Below, one piece after another: positions 15,371-23,255 of a DNA stretch of 64,000 nucleotides; positions within the stretch are counted from its first letter, which is position 1; each line of letters starts with the position of its first letter. The notes below the pieces were generated by a model. The model was not told where the DNA came from. It did no database searches and saw nothing but the letters and a program-made list of their open reading frames with translations. The stretch spans positions 744,001 through 808,000 of the forward strand of contig CALNYZ010000018.1 in the NCBI GenBank assembly GCA_942490945.1, written 5' to 3'. Both the position numbers and the translations under genes were made by a program. Origin of the DNA: CALNYZ01 sp942490945. GTDB lineage: Bacteria; Pseudomonadota; Gammaproteobacteria; UBA6429; Thiohalophilaceae.

Positions 15371-16936
15371 ATGGAATGCTACTTGAGTTTCGTAAATCCG
15401 ATAAGACATGGTTATCTGGCGATAGAGGCGTGGTTTAATCTTGCCTTCGGTTCCGAATGGAACCCATTATACAATATTGGCAGATTGTCGTTCTTCTTCT
15501 TCTGGATAGTGTTTGTCAGTGGCCTGTACCTGTTTATTTTCTTTGATACCAGTTTGTCCGGCGCATATGCTTCAGTAGAATACATTACACACACACAATG
15601 GTATCTGGCTGGTGTCATGCGCAGTTTGCATCGCTATGCATCAGATGCAGCCATTATCACGATCGTGTTGCATATGTTTCGCGAGTTTGCACTTGGCAGA
15701 TTTAAAGGTTTCCGCTGGTTTTCCTGGGTCACCGGCGTGCCATCATTATGGTTTGTCGTAACCCTTGGTATTACCGGCTATTGGCTGGTGTGGGATGAAC
15801 TTGCTTTATATGTAGCGATGCTTTCGTCCCAGTTAATTGATGCCTTGCCCTTTATACCTGGCTCCATGGCGCGAAATTTTATCGGCACACAACTCTCGGA
15901 TCGTTTCTTTACCTTAATGGCGTTTTTACATTTTTTAGGTCAACCACTGTTTTTGATATTTATACTCTGGTTGCACGTGAAAAGATTATCGCATGTGAAA
16001 ATCAGTGCGCCAAAAGGACTGGCCATTGGAAGTTTCAGTGCCTTGTTGCTACTGTCATTACTTGCGCCAGCCGTCAGTCACCGTGCCGCCGATGCGGGAC
16101 GTGTACCCGCAGTACTCAACCTTGACTGGTTCTATCTGAATGTTTACCCATTAATGGATTATTTCACGGCGGGTCAAACCTGGGTCTTCACGCTAGGCAT
16201 TACATTCCTGCTGATGTTATTGCCCTGGTTGCCACCGAAAAAAACAGCGCCGGCTGCTGAAGTTCATCTGGATCATTGTAATGGTTGTGAACAATGTGCG
16301 GAGGACTGCCCCTATGATGCTATCAGTGTTCAGGCGCGAACCGATGGTGCAAAATTTGAACACGAAGTCAAGGTCAACGCTGACCTTTGTGCTGCTTGTG
16401 GTATTTGTGTTGGATCCTGTCCATCCTCTAATCCTTTCAGACAAAAAAATCAACCGTTGGTTACGGGTATCGATATGCCAACCATGCCAATAAATGATAT
16501 ACGTAATCACGTAAATGCAGCGATTGCAAAACTTGCTGGGGATAGCAAAATTCTCATACTGGGTTGTGAGAATGCTGTAGATTTATCCAGTCTTGAATCA
16601 CCCGGGATACAAGTTATTAATTTATATTGTATTGGCATGATGCCAGCCACCCTGGTGGAATACGCACTGGTTAATGGTGCAGATGGTGTGTTTATTACCG
16701 GTTGTCGAACAGGTGATTGCTACTATCGCTATGGCAATATCTGGATGGATCAACGTTTTGGTGGTACCCGACAGCCCATTCTTCGCCGCCGTGCAGATCG
16801 ATCGCGCATCAAGGTGGCGCGTGCCGCGATAACGGAAAGCAAACGTCTGCGGAGTGAACTTGCTGAATTTCAGGATTATATCAGAACGTTAAACAAGGCT
16901 GCAGAATCAACACAGACTGAGTCCGTTGATGGATAA
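15371..16936 (+). CDS. Cytochrome b - 2[4Fe-4S] ferredoxin - MvhD-like fusion protein
   Basis: 521 residues in three modules. Residues ~1-210 are a cytochrome b6-type four-helix domain with the four heme His in RSLHRY, VLHMFRE, FLHFLGQP and LWLHVKRL. After two more helices, residues ~303-355 hold two ferredoxin motifs, CNGCEQCAEDCP and CAACGICVGSCP. Residues ~395-485 form a hydrogenase-iron-sulfur-subunit (MvhD/FlpD) domain with ILGCEN, YCIGMMP and GCRTGDC (Cys445). It should move electrons between quinol and a soluble or thiol partner. Overlaps the next start by eight bases. The exact partner is not known. Confidence 0.85.
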   Translation: MECYLSFVNPIRHGYLAIEAWFNLAFGSEWNPLYNIGRLSFFFFWIVFVSGLYLFIFFDTSLSGAYASVEYITHTQWYLAGVMRSLHRYASDAAIITIVLHMFREFALGRFKGFRWFSWVTGVPSLWFVVTLGITGYWLVWDELALYVAMLSSQLIDALPFIPGSMARNFIGTQLSDRFFTLMAFLHFLGQPLFLIFILWLHVKRLSHVKISAPKGLAIGSFSALLLLSLLAPAVSHRAADAGRVPAVLNLDWFYLNVYPLMDYFTAGQTWVFTLGITFLLMLLPWLPPKKTAPAAEVHLDHCNGCEQCAEDCPYDAISVQARTDGAKFEHEVKVNADLCAACGICVGSCPSSNPFRQKNQPLVTGIDMPTMPINDIRNHVNAAIAKLAGDSKILILGCENAVDLSSLESPGIQVINLYCIGMMPATLVEYALVNGADGVFITGCRTGDCYYRYGNIWMDQRFGGTRQPILRRRADRSRIKVARAAITESKRLRSELAEFQDYIRTLNKAAESTQTESVDG

Positions 16937-17432
16937 AATATTACGCTATGGTATGCAGGGACTAAGCTACATGATTTTTATGGCGGTAGTCTGGTATTTT
17001 TCAACCCGTCCTGCGTATCATCAACTCGAAGACGACCAGGCGGTGATTACCTTATCGTTTACTCATGCAACCAAATTACGTGGTGCATGCCGAAAGTTGT
17101 CACAACAAGAGCTGATGAATCTGGCACCGAATATGCGGTTACCAACTGACTGCCCGAGAGAACGTTCACCTCTGCGGCTTGAATTGTATATAGATGGAGA
17201 AATCCTGACGCACGCAACGTTGGAACCTGCAGGGTTTCGTAAAGATCAGGGTGTCAGTTTGTTTCAGCGCATTAAAGTAAAGTCAGGCGAGCATAAGTTG
17301 CGACTGTGGATGAATGATGATGTTAATGTGAAAGGCGCAACCTATCAGTATGAAAAAAAGGTGACGTTGAAACCGGAACAACAATTATTAATTGATTTTA
17401 AAACAAGTGCTGGTGGATTTATTATCAACTGA
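16929..17432 (+). CDS. Membrane-anchored protein of unknown function linked to the heme-copper cluster
   Basis: 167 residues. An N-terminal signal anchor (about 8-25) leads into a periplasmic beta-rich domain with distinctive words ATKLRGACRKLS, NMRLPTDCPRERSPLRLEL, and a C-terminal LLIDFKTSAGGFIIN. Two conserved-looking Cys may form a disulfide. The ATG at 16929 overlaps the stop of the fusion gene by eight bases, which implies translational coupling. I recall similar hypothetical proteins beside divergent heme-copper homologues in other gammaproteobacteria, but no domain name applies. Confidence 0.75.
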   Translation: MDKILRYGMQGLSYMIFMAVVWYFSTRPAYHQLEDDQAVITLSFTHATKLRGACRKLSQQELMNLAPNMRLPTDCPRERSPLRLELYIDGEILTHATLEPAGFRKDQGVSLFQRIKVKSGEHKLRLWMNDDVNVKGATYQYEKKVTLKPEQQLLIDFKTSAGGFIIN

Positions 17433-17470
17433 CTCTTTATACATAAAACCATATCAGAAAAATAATCAGA

Positions 17471-18862
17471 ATGAATTATATGACGGGCAATAACGCGATA
17501 ATTGACAGTTTCTTTCTTGAAATACCGGACGCGCGTTTGCGCAAGTTAACGACAGGGTGGTTACTATTATCGCTTGGTGCGCTGGTCATTGGCGGGCTTT
17601 TTTCATTATTGATTGTTTTATCCCGTACTCCTTTTTTTCAGGAAATTATCCCCTGGGCGGATTTTTTTCATACAGCACTGGTTGTGCACGTCGACATGAC
17701 GGTGCTGGTCTGGTTTCTTGCTTTTGCCGGCGTGCTATGGAGTCTTAATAATAGTACGCGTTGTCTTCGATGTGGTTGGGTTGCCCTGATTTTAACGGTG
17801 GCAGGTACCGCTGTGATTACCCTGGCACCGTTCTTCGGTGCGGCTGAACCACTAATGAATAATTATGTTCCGGTATTGCAACACCCGATATTCTTTACTG
17901 GCCTGGGACTGTTTGGCCTTGGTTTTACCATGCTGGTTGTGAATGGTGTTGTATTTTCCCATTCAGTTGGTTCAATGATTAGTGGTGAAGGTGCACTTCG
18001 CTTTGGACTGTATACTGCCCTCATTGCGGCCCTGGTCTCAATCGTCGTGCTAATACTTTCCTACGTTGATATGCCCGCTTATATTAGCGGTGCGTATTTT
18101 TACGAACTGTTGTTTTGGGATGCCGGGCATACTATTCAATTTATGCACATCCAGTTGATGCTTGTCAGCTGGTTGTGGATGACGACTGTTGCCGGTGTTG
18201 GTCTGAAACTCTCGCCACGTGTGGCATTAATTATTTTTGCGCTGGGCATGCTGCCTGTTCTGATGACGCCAGTTGTTTACTTCATGTTTGACTTGGGTTC
18301 CGCTGATCATACACAAACCATTTCTCTGCTTATGCAATATGGTGGTGGGCTTGCCGCATTACCCATTGGCTTGATCATCACCATGGGATTTATAAGTAAA
18401 AAAAGAACGCACTTAAGAATGGGTCCTGAACTCAATGCGCTTATTTTTTCCATGTTATTGTTTGGGACGGGTGGAGTAATCGGTTTTATGATTAGCGGCA
18501 GCAACGTGACCGTGCCAGCACATTATCATGGTTCCATTGTGGCAGTGACGCTGGCTTATATGGGTGTAACATATCATGTTGTTCCTCACCTCGGATTTAG
18601 ACGGATTGTCGGCAAGGCGGCAACATGGCAGCCAGTCATCTATGGCAGTGGACAGCTGATGCATATCATTGGTCTGGTTCTATCCGGAGGTTATGGCGTG
18701 CAACGCAAAACGGCCGGTGCAGATCAGGCGTTAAATGATGCGGAACGCATTATTGGCATGGGTATAATGGGACTGGGTGGGCTGGTGGCGGTAATTGGTG
18801 GCATCATGTTTTTGGTAATTGTATTAAAAGCCATGTGGCCACAAAAATTAAATCAGACTTAA
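17471..18862 (+). CDS. Divergent heme-copper oxidase subunit I homologue with reduced CuB ligands
   Basis: 463 residues, 12 membrane helices. The heme ligands are kept: His73 (VVHVDM, helix II) and His351/His353 (PAHYHG, helix X). Helix VI reads FWDAGHTIQFMH with His220 but no Tyr at +4 (Phe224). In helix VII the usual HH pair is ADHTQ, leaving only His280. A complete three-His copper site is therefore absent, so it may be an NO reductase variant, an electron-transfer or sensor subunit, or use another metal. It closes the rightward block that begins at 11.9 kb. Confidence 0.85.
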   Translation: MNYMTGNNAIIDSFFLEIPDARLRKLTTGWLLLSLGALVIGGLFSLLIVLSRTPFFQEIIPWADFFHTALVVHVDMTVLVWFLAFAGVLWSLNNSTRCLRCGWVALILTVAGTAVITLAPFFGAAEPLMNNYVPVLQHPIFFTGLGLFGLGFTMLVVNGVVFSHSVGSMISGEGALRFGLYTALIAALVSIVVLILSYVDMPAYISGAYFYELLFWDAGHTIQFMHIQLMLVSWLWMTTVAGVGLKLSPRVALIIFALGMLPVLMTPVVYFMFDLGSADHTQTISLLMQYGGGLAALPIGLIITMGFISKKRTHLRMGPELNALIFSMLLFGTGGVIGFMISGSNVTVPAHYHGSIVAVTLAYMGVTYHVVPHLGFRRIVGKAATWQPVIYGSGQLMHIIGLVLSGGYGVQRKTAGADQALNDAERIIGMGIMGLGGLVAVIGGIMFLVIVLKAMWPQKLNQT

Positions 18863-18888
18863 GAAGTAAATTTAAAATGCTGGTGAAA

Positions 18889-19179
18889 TTAATTTCTAGC
18901 CTTTGATTTTTCAGAATCATTATTGGATGAACCGGACGCATCCGGAATAGTATCGATTTGTTTGAACTGAGTTTTGTTTATCGTTTCATTTAGCGCAGGT
19001 TTTTTTAGTATGCTCTGCAGGACACTGAACGATACCACAGACAACACCATGATGATCACAAGAAATATAAGCGATCGATTTGCTAGTCGTCTTCCCAGTT
19101 TTATCTCGATAGTGTTCAAGATATAGTCGGAGACACCATAGAGAACAATGGCGGCAATCGTGTAATAGATGAATTCCAT
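18889..19179 (-). CDS. Small membrane protein, function unknown
   Basis: 96 residues from the Met at 19179 (a longer form reaches 19197). Two hydrophobic helices (about residues 3-22 and 36-57) are joined by a short basic loop IEIKLGRRLANRS, and the tail is polar with Ser/Asn/Lys-rich sequence. No family recognised. It is the last gene of the leftward block 20.7-18.9 kb that contains DUF420 and SCO1 genes, so a link to heme-copper enzyme assembly is possible by context only. Confidence 0.6.
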   Translation of the reverse strand: MEFIYYTIAAIVLYGVSDYILNTIEIKLGRRLANRSLIFLVIIMVLSVVSFSVLQSILKKPALNETINKTQFKQIDTIPDASGSSNNDSEKSKARN

Positions 19180-19227
19180 AATCTGATTCCTGATCAAATA
19201 ATTATTATATAAATTTCAGTCTGGATG

Positions 19228-19659
19228 CTAGCTTGTGTAAATATGGAATGACATGACATAAATTGCAACACCACTGACAGACACATAAAGCCAGACGGGT
19301 AGTGTCCAACGCGCGATACGTTTGTGAATACTGAATTTACTGCGAAAGGCGAGCCCTGCGGTGATTAACACTAACGGGAATACAATCGCCGCGAGTATGA
19401 CGTGTGAAGCCAGCAATGAAAAATACAGATAACGTATGTCGCCCTGGCCAGCAAAGGGAATGTAACCAACTTTGGCATGGTAGTATAAATAAAATATCAT
19501 AAATATCGTCGAGACAATCAGGGCGGAAATCATACACGCTTTGTGAACAGATTTATTTTCCTTGCGAATATTAATATAACCAATGCTGACCAGTGTCGCA
19601 GACAAGGTATTGAGTATCGCCAGTGAGTGCGGGATGTAAGGGATAATATCCATAATCAT
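19228..19659 (-). CDS. DUF420 membrane protein, oxidase-assembly type
   Basis: 143 residues with four membrane helices. Family-typical His positions are IPHSLAILN near the N-terminus, YYHAKVG, LLASHVILA and IHKRIARWTLPVWLYVSVSGVAIYVM at the C-terminal helix. DUF420 proteins (YozB/CtaM relatives) assist maturation of heme-copper oxidases. Its position between the second SCO1 and a heme-copper homologue supports that role here. TTG or ATG start choices differ by two codons at most. Confidence 0.85.
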   Translation of the reverse strand: MIMDIIPYIPHSLAILNTLSATLVSIGYINIRKENKSVHKACMISALIVSTIFMIFYLYYHAKVGYIPFAGQGDIRYLYFSLLASHVILAAIVFPLVLITAGLAFRSKFSIHKRIARWTLPVWLYVSVSGVAIYVMSFHIYTS

Positions 19660-19727
19660 ATTCTTTTATTGGTTAAAGATTATTCTAATAGTATCTATGC
19701 ATGATAATACCATAATTTGTCATAACG

Positions 19728-20372
19728 TCAGGGCATTCCATGTATTTTTTGATATTGCGATGTAATGGTTTCCGCATGATGAGGTGGTGAAAAAGAAGCA
19801 ACAATACGTTTTTTTGGATCGACCAGAAAAATAGAGCCGGTATGGCTAATCAGGTAACCGGCTTGATTGTCCTTTTTATGTTTGATATGGGACGCACCAA
19901 ATTGTCGGGAAAAGTTCAGCAGGTCTGTTTCAGTACCGGTAAGGGCAATAAAATCCTGACTGAAATAAGCTGTGTATCTGGCGAGTACCGGTGGTTTGTC
20001 ACGCTCAGGGTCGACCGAAACAAAAATTACCTGAAAATCGGTTGCAGTTTTTGTGCTCTTATTTAATGCACGGCTGATTTGTTTTAGTGTTACCAGCGTG
20101 GTTGGACAAATATCAGGACAATAGGTGTAACCAAAGAATAGAAAACTCCATTTTCCATCAAGATGTGCAAGTGAAAATGGTTTGTTATTTTGATCAGTCA
20201 GCGTGAAAGGCTCTAAGGGCATCGCATATGGACGTAATACGGCAATCAGGTCCTGGGGTATGGAATGATTTGCTGGTAATCGCGATCGATTTAAATAAAA
20301 AACCACAAGCAAGGTAATAATTGTAATAAAAAGTATGATCGTGCCTTTGGGAAAGTCTTTTGATATCAGCAT
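19728..20372 (-). CDS. SCO1/SenC copper chaperone
   Basis: 214 residues from the ATG at 20372, seven bases after the stop of the upstream gene; a longer frame to 20465 would overlap that gene and is rejected. An N-terminal membrane anchor (about 10-28) precedes a SCO domain with the copper site YTYCPDICPTTL (CxxxC), FVSVDPERD and the distal His in LISHTGSIF. This is the classical SCO1 layout, unlike the C-anchored copy at 14.5 kb. Two chaperones fit a locus with one CuA centre and more than one heme-copper subunit. Confidence 0.92.
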   Translation of the reverse strand: MLISKDFPKGTIILFITIITLLVVFYLNRSRLPANHSIPQDLIAVLRPYAMPLEPFTLTDQNNKPFSLAHLDGKWSFLFFGYTYCPDICPTTLVTLKQISRALNKSTKTATDFQVIFVSVDPERDKPPVLARYTAYFSQDFIALTGTETDLLNFSRQFGASHIKHKKDNQAGYLISHTGSIFLVDPKKRIVASFSPPHHAETITSQYQKIHGMP

Positions 20373-20379
20373 GACATAC

Positions 20380-20733
20380 TTAATTCCTGTTTCTTGATTT
20401 CCGCCATTCTTTTGAAAACCACCATGCAAACGTGATGACCATGAGAATGTTGATGAGGATGCCAAGAATAAAGAAACCTGACAAGCCTCTGGATTCGTCA
20501 GACAGAGTGCTATGATTGACTGTCTTGTCTGGTATCGTTGTCAGGTTACTATCCAGATTACTAATTGGCGGCGGTAATTTTTCGTTGGCGACCAGAGAAC
20601 CGGTTTTATGCCCGGCAGTAATGGGAGACTCTGCCTTAACAGATGCGGATAGTCTGAACCCCGTCATAATCAGCAACATCGCGACCAAAAATATGCCGAT
20701 ATGACGTTGATTGATTAGTGTGGTTGCCTTCAT
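20380..20733 (-). CDS. Secreted or membrane protein with C-terminal anchor, function unknown
   Basis: 117 residues from the ATG at 20733. A signal-like helix (about 12-30) is followed by a Pro/Ser/Thr-rich linker (LPPPISNLDSNL and so on) and a C-terminal transmembrane helix GFFILGILINILMVITFAWWF with a basic tail. No Cys or His motif suggests metal binding. First gene of the leftward block with SCO1 and DUF420; the start lies 41 bases from a DNR-like box that could serve both directions. Confidence 0.65.
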   Translation of the reverse strand: MKATTLINQRHIGIFLVAMLLIMTGFRLSASVKAESPITAGHKTGSLVANEKLPPPISNLDSNLTTIPDKTVNHSTLSDESRGLSGFFILGILINILMVITFAWWFSKEWRKSRNRN

Positions 20734-20773
20734 ATGCAGGAAGAATAGCATTATTTTGCCATTTTTTCTTATG

Positions 20774-20787
20774 TTGATTATAGTCAG
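20774..20787. promoter_or_regulatory. FNR/DNR-type box between divergent genes at 20.7 and 20.9 kb
   Basis: TTGAT-TATA-GTCAG, 8 of 10 positions. On the plus strand a TATATT -10 (20808-20813) begins 27.5 bases after the centre, the same geometry as at nirS. On the minus strand AATAAT (20755-20750) lies about 25 bases away, so both transcripts could be activated from it. Confidence 0.55.
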
Positions 20788-20880
20788 TACTGTTTTATTA
20801 TAAACTGTATATTGCAGAATTTATTGATTGTAATCTGTCATTGTAAACTATACAGATATGATTGCCTGGAGGTGTCATTC

Positions 20881-21408
20881 ATGAGGATCAAAATTCCAAA
20901 CATATCAGGTACAAAGTATGTATGGTTTCCCGCGCTGGTTCTGACTGCAGGTTTTTTTGTATCCAGTGTAAGTTATGCTGAAACATCAGAGGCGAGTACA
21001 AAACCGGTTTTTACCGGGTTTTACAGCAGAGAAGGTAATAATGCGAAAATGGCAGAAGCTTCAGGGCACAATGAATATGTAAAATTCTATCCCGAAAAAA
21101 GAATCACCAGATTATACATACCCTACCCATATGCTAAATCCGTCAAACCAGCCGCAATTCGTCAGGCATTTGCCAAGGCGATAAAAGAGACCACTGGTAG
21201 TGCCTACGTCAAGAGTAAATTCGGCGTGATGGATGAGTTGATTATCGCGCATCTGGACTTTTATCATTGGGTGGACAACCAGGTGATGTATGATTGTGAC
21301 AAGCCCAAACCGTGTCGTGTCGAATTTAAAAAAGCGTCCATGACGGTTATCAAACCTGGAATCGTGCTGGAACACAAGATTCATTACAACCTGGTGAGTG
21401 AGGAGTAA
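20881..21408 (+). CDS. Periplasmic protein of unknown function in the denitrification island
   Basis: 175 residues from the ATG at 20881, which has GGAGGTG nine bases upstream; the longer frame to 20812 lacks such a site. A cleavable signal peptide (ending SYA-ET, about residue 36) is followed by a soluble domain containing YVKFYPEKRITRLYIPYPYAK, LDFYHWVDNQVMYDCDKPKPCRVEF with two Cys, and a beta-rich end. No family recognised. Its promoter has a DNR-like box with correct -10 spacing, so it is probably made under denitrifying conditions. Confidence 0.7.
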   Translation: MRIKIPNISGTKYVWFPALVLTAGFFVSSVSYAETSEASTKPVFTGFYSREGNNAKMAEASGHNEYVKFYPEKRITRLYIPYPYAKSVKPAAIRQAFAKAIKETTGSAYVKSKFGVMDELIIAHLDFYHWVDNQVMYDCDKPKPCRVEFKKASMTVIKPGIVLEHKIHYNLVSEE

Positions 21409-21486
21409 CGGATATACTCATGCTGGCATGTCGTTTGAGTATCAGTTATTGCCAGGTTATATTTATTCATAGTGTGTTGTCTATTC

Positions 21487-21500
21487 TTGATATATATCAA
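21487..21500. promoter_or_regulatory. Perfect FNR/DNR box upstream of the NirI/NosR-like gene
   Basis: TTGAT-ATAT-ATCAA, a full consensus match. TAATAT (21522-21527) begins 28.5 bases after the centre, giving a predicted start point near 21535 and a leader of about 23 bases before the TTG start codon. Confidence 0.85.
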
Positions 21501-21557
21501 GGTCACTGGCTGAATAGTGTTTAATATTCAAATGTTGTTTAACAGCAGAACATAATC

Positions 21558-23048
21558 TTGAAGCATTCTTTACAGTTTAGTCGTTATATTTACACAACAA
21601 TTATGTTGTTCGTGTTGTGCAGTCATGCCATGGCGAAAGGAATTCAGGACCATTATTCTGTCATCCAGAAATTCTTTCCTGATGCAAACAAGATAGGTGA
21701 GCTGAAAGGTGAGCCCTTATCAGCCGAGGTATTAAAAGGCTCCCAGATCCTGGGGTATGTATATTTTACCGACGACATCGTCAAGATTCCCGCCTATTCA
21801 GGCAAGCCTATACGCACTCTGGTTGGATTTGATATCACGGGTAAAATTGTCGGTTTAAAAATCGTGCATCACGAAGAACCTATCCTTGTGGTTGGTATAT
21901 CTGATGCTGATCTACAGAAATTTATTGATCAGTATTTGCATAAATACGTCAATGACAAAATAAAAATTGGTGGTAAAGATCGCGATGGTTACAAATCCAT
22001 TGATGCTATCAGTGGCGCTACGATAACGGTTATGGTGCTGAATGCCACCATTAATCAGTCCATGCGTAAAGTGGCGAAATCACTAGGTTTGTTAAGCAAG
22101 GATGGCAAGATTGTGGCACAGGCACAAGCCTTTGATGCAGAACCGATCTGGTTGTACGTGTGGAAAGGCAAGACTTTCCAGATAGTAATACTATTGTTGG
22201 GACTGACTGTCCTGATGCTGATTCTGATCATGCAGGACTGGTTGGCAAAACATGCAACGTTTTTGACGTATTTACGAACCGGCTTTCTCATTTATACCGT
22301 ATTTTTTATTGGCTGGTATTCGCTGGCGCAATTATCCATTGTCAATGTCTTCACGTTTGTCAATTCGTTTCTTCACGGCTTTAGCTGGGAGAATTATCTG
22401 ATAGATCCCATGATGTTTCTGCTCTGGGGCTTTGTCGCGGTGACAATATTATTATGGGGACGTGGCGTGTACTGTGGCTGGCTTTGCCCCTTTGGTGCGC
22501 TACAGGAATTACTCTTCCGTATTGGTGAGTACTTTAAAATTCCTACTTTTGAATTTCCTGAAGTGGTTCATGAACGCTTATGGGCGATTAAATATATTAT
22601 TTTATTGGGCCTGTTTGGCATATCCATGCAGTCGCTGGTGATGGCCGAGCAATTGGCCGAGGTGGAGCCCTTTAAGACTGCCATAACGTTACGCTTTGCA
22701 AGAGAGTGGAGTTATGTGCTGTATGCGGTGATCCTGTTAGCCATATCACTGTTTAATCGCAAGTTCTATTGTCGCTATTTATGTCCGTTAGGTGCCGCAC
22801 TCACGTTCCCCTCCAAGTTCCGCATTTTTGAATGGCTACGCCGCTACAAAGAGTGCGGGCGCCCATGCCAGATTTGCCGAACTGAATGCGAAGTACGTGC
22901 TATACGCTCGACTGGCGAAATCAACGCCAACGAATGTCATTACTGTCTGGATTGCCAGGTAACCTATTGGAATGCCTATAAATGCCCGCCACTGGTTGAA
23001 AAACGCAAGAAACGCGAGCGCGCATCCGTCAAGGTAGCAGCGCCATAA
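21558..23048 (+). CDS. Short NirI/NosR-like flavo-iron-sulfur membrane protein
   Basis: 496 residues from a TTG start that gives a good signal peptide (KHSLQFSRYIYTTIMLFVLCSHAMA). A periplasmic FMN-binding domain has the flavinylation motif SGATIT (Ser152-Thr157). Membrane helices start near residue 206. Polyferredoxin motifs follow: CGWLCPFGALQE, CRYLCPLGAA, then CGRPCQICRTECEV and CHYCLDC near the C-terminus. NosR and NirI are usually 650-750 residues; the region between the FMN site and the first helix is about 200 residues shorter here. NirI-type proteins support nirS expression or electron supply, and nirS is the next gene. Confidence 0.88.
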   Translation: MKHSLQFSRYIYTTIMLFVLCSHAMAKGIQDHYSVIQKFFPDANKIGELKGEPLSAEVLKGSQILGYVYFTDDIVKIPAYSGKPIRTLVGFDITGKIVGLKIVHHEEPILVVGISDADLQKFIDQYLHKYVNDKIKIGGKDRDGYKSIDAISGATITVMVLNATINQSMRKVAKSLGLLSKDGKIVAQAQAFDAEPIWLYVWKGKTFQIVILLLGLTVLMLILIMQDWLAKHATFLTYLRTGFLIYTVFFIGWYSLAQLSIVNVFTFVNSFLHGFSWENYLIDPMMFLLWGFVAVTILLWGRGVYCGWLCPFGALQELLFRIGEYFKIPTFEFPEVVHERLWAIKYIILLGLFGISMQSLVMAEQLAEVEPFKTAITLRFAREWSYVLYAVILLAISLFNRKFYCRYLCPLGAALTFPSKFRIFEWLRRYKECGRPCQICRTECEVRAIRSTGEINANECHYCLDCQVTYWNAYKCPPLVEKRKKRERASVKVAAP

Positions 23049-23144
23049 AATCTCGATAAAACCCAGTTGAAGACTCTGATATTCAGGCGTTAATACTGAT
23101 CTTTCTCAACTAAACGCGTAGTAAATTTTGCTAAATTGCATACC

Positions 23145-23158
23145 TTGACCTACATCAA
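23145..23158. promoter_or_regulatory. FNR/DNR box upstream of nirS
   Basis: TTGAC-CTAC-ATCAA, 9 of 10 positions. A TAATAAT -10 (23178-23184) starts 26.5 bases after the centre, which predicts a start point near 23192 and a 60-base leader ahead of the nirS ribosome site AAGGGAG. Confidence 0.85.
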
Positions 23159-23255
23159 GGTATGGGCTGCCCATACGTAATAATTTCTTAACGTAATATT
23201 TCTTGGTCAAACCAGATTTAATAATACTAACCAACCTTATTTTAAGGGAGTTGAA

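Noticed and set aside
21414..21442. ATACTCA/TGAGTAT hairpin after the 20.9 kb gene as a terminator
   Set aside because: Only seven AT-rich pairs, a 15-base loop and no T run; kept out of the feature list.
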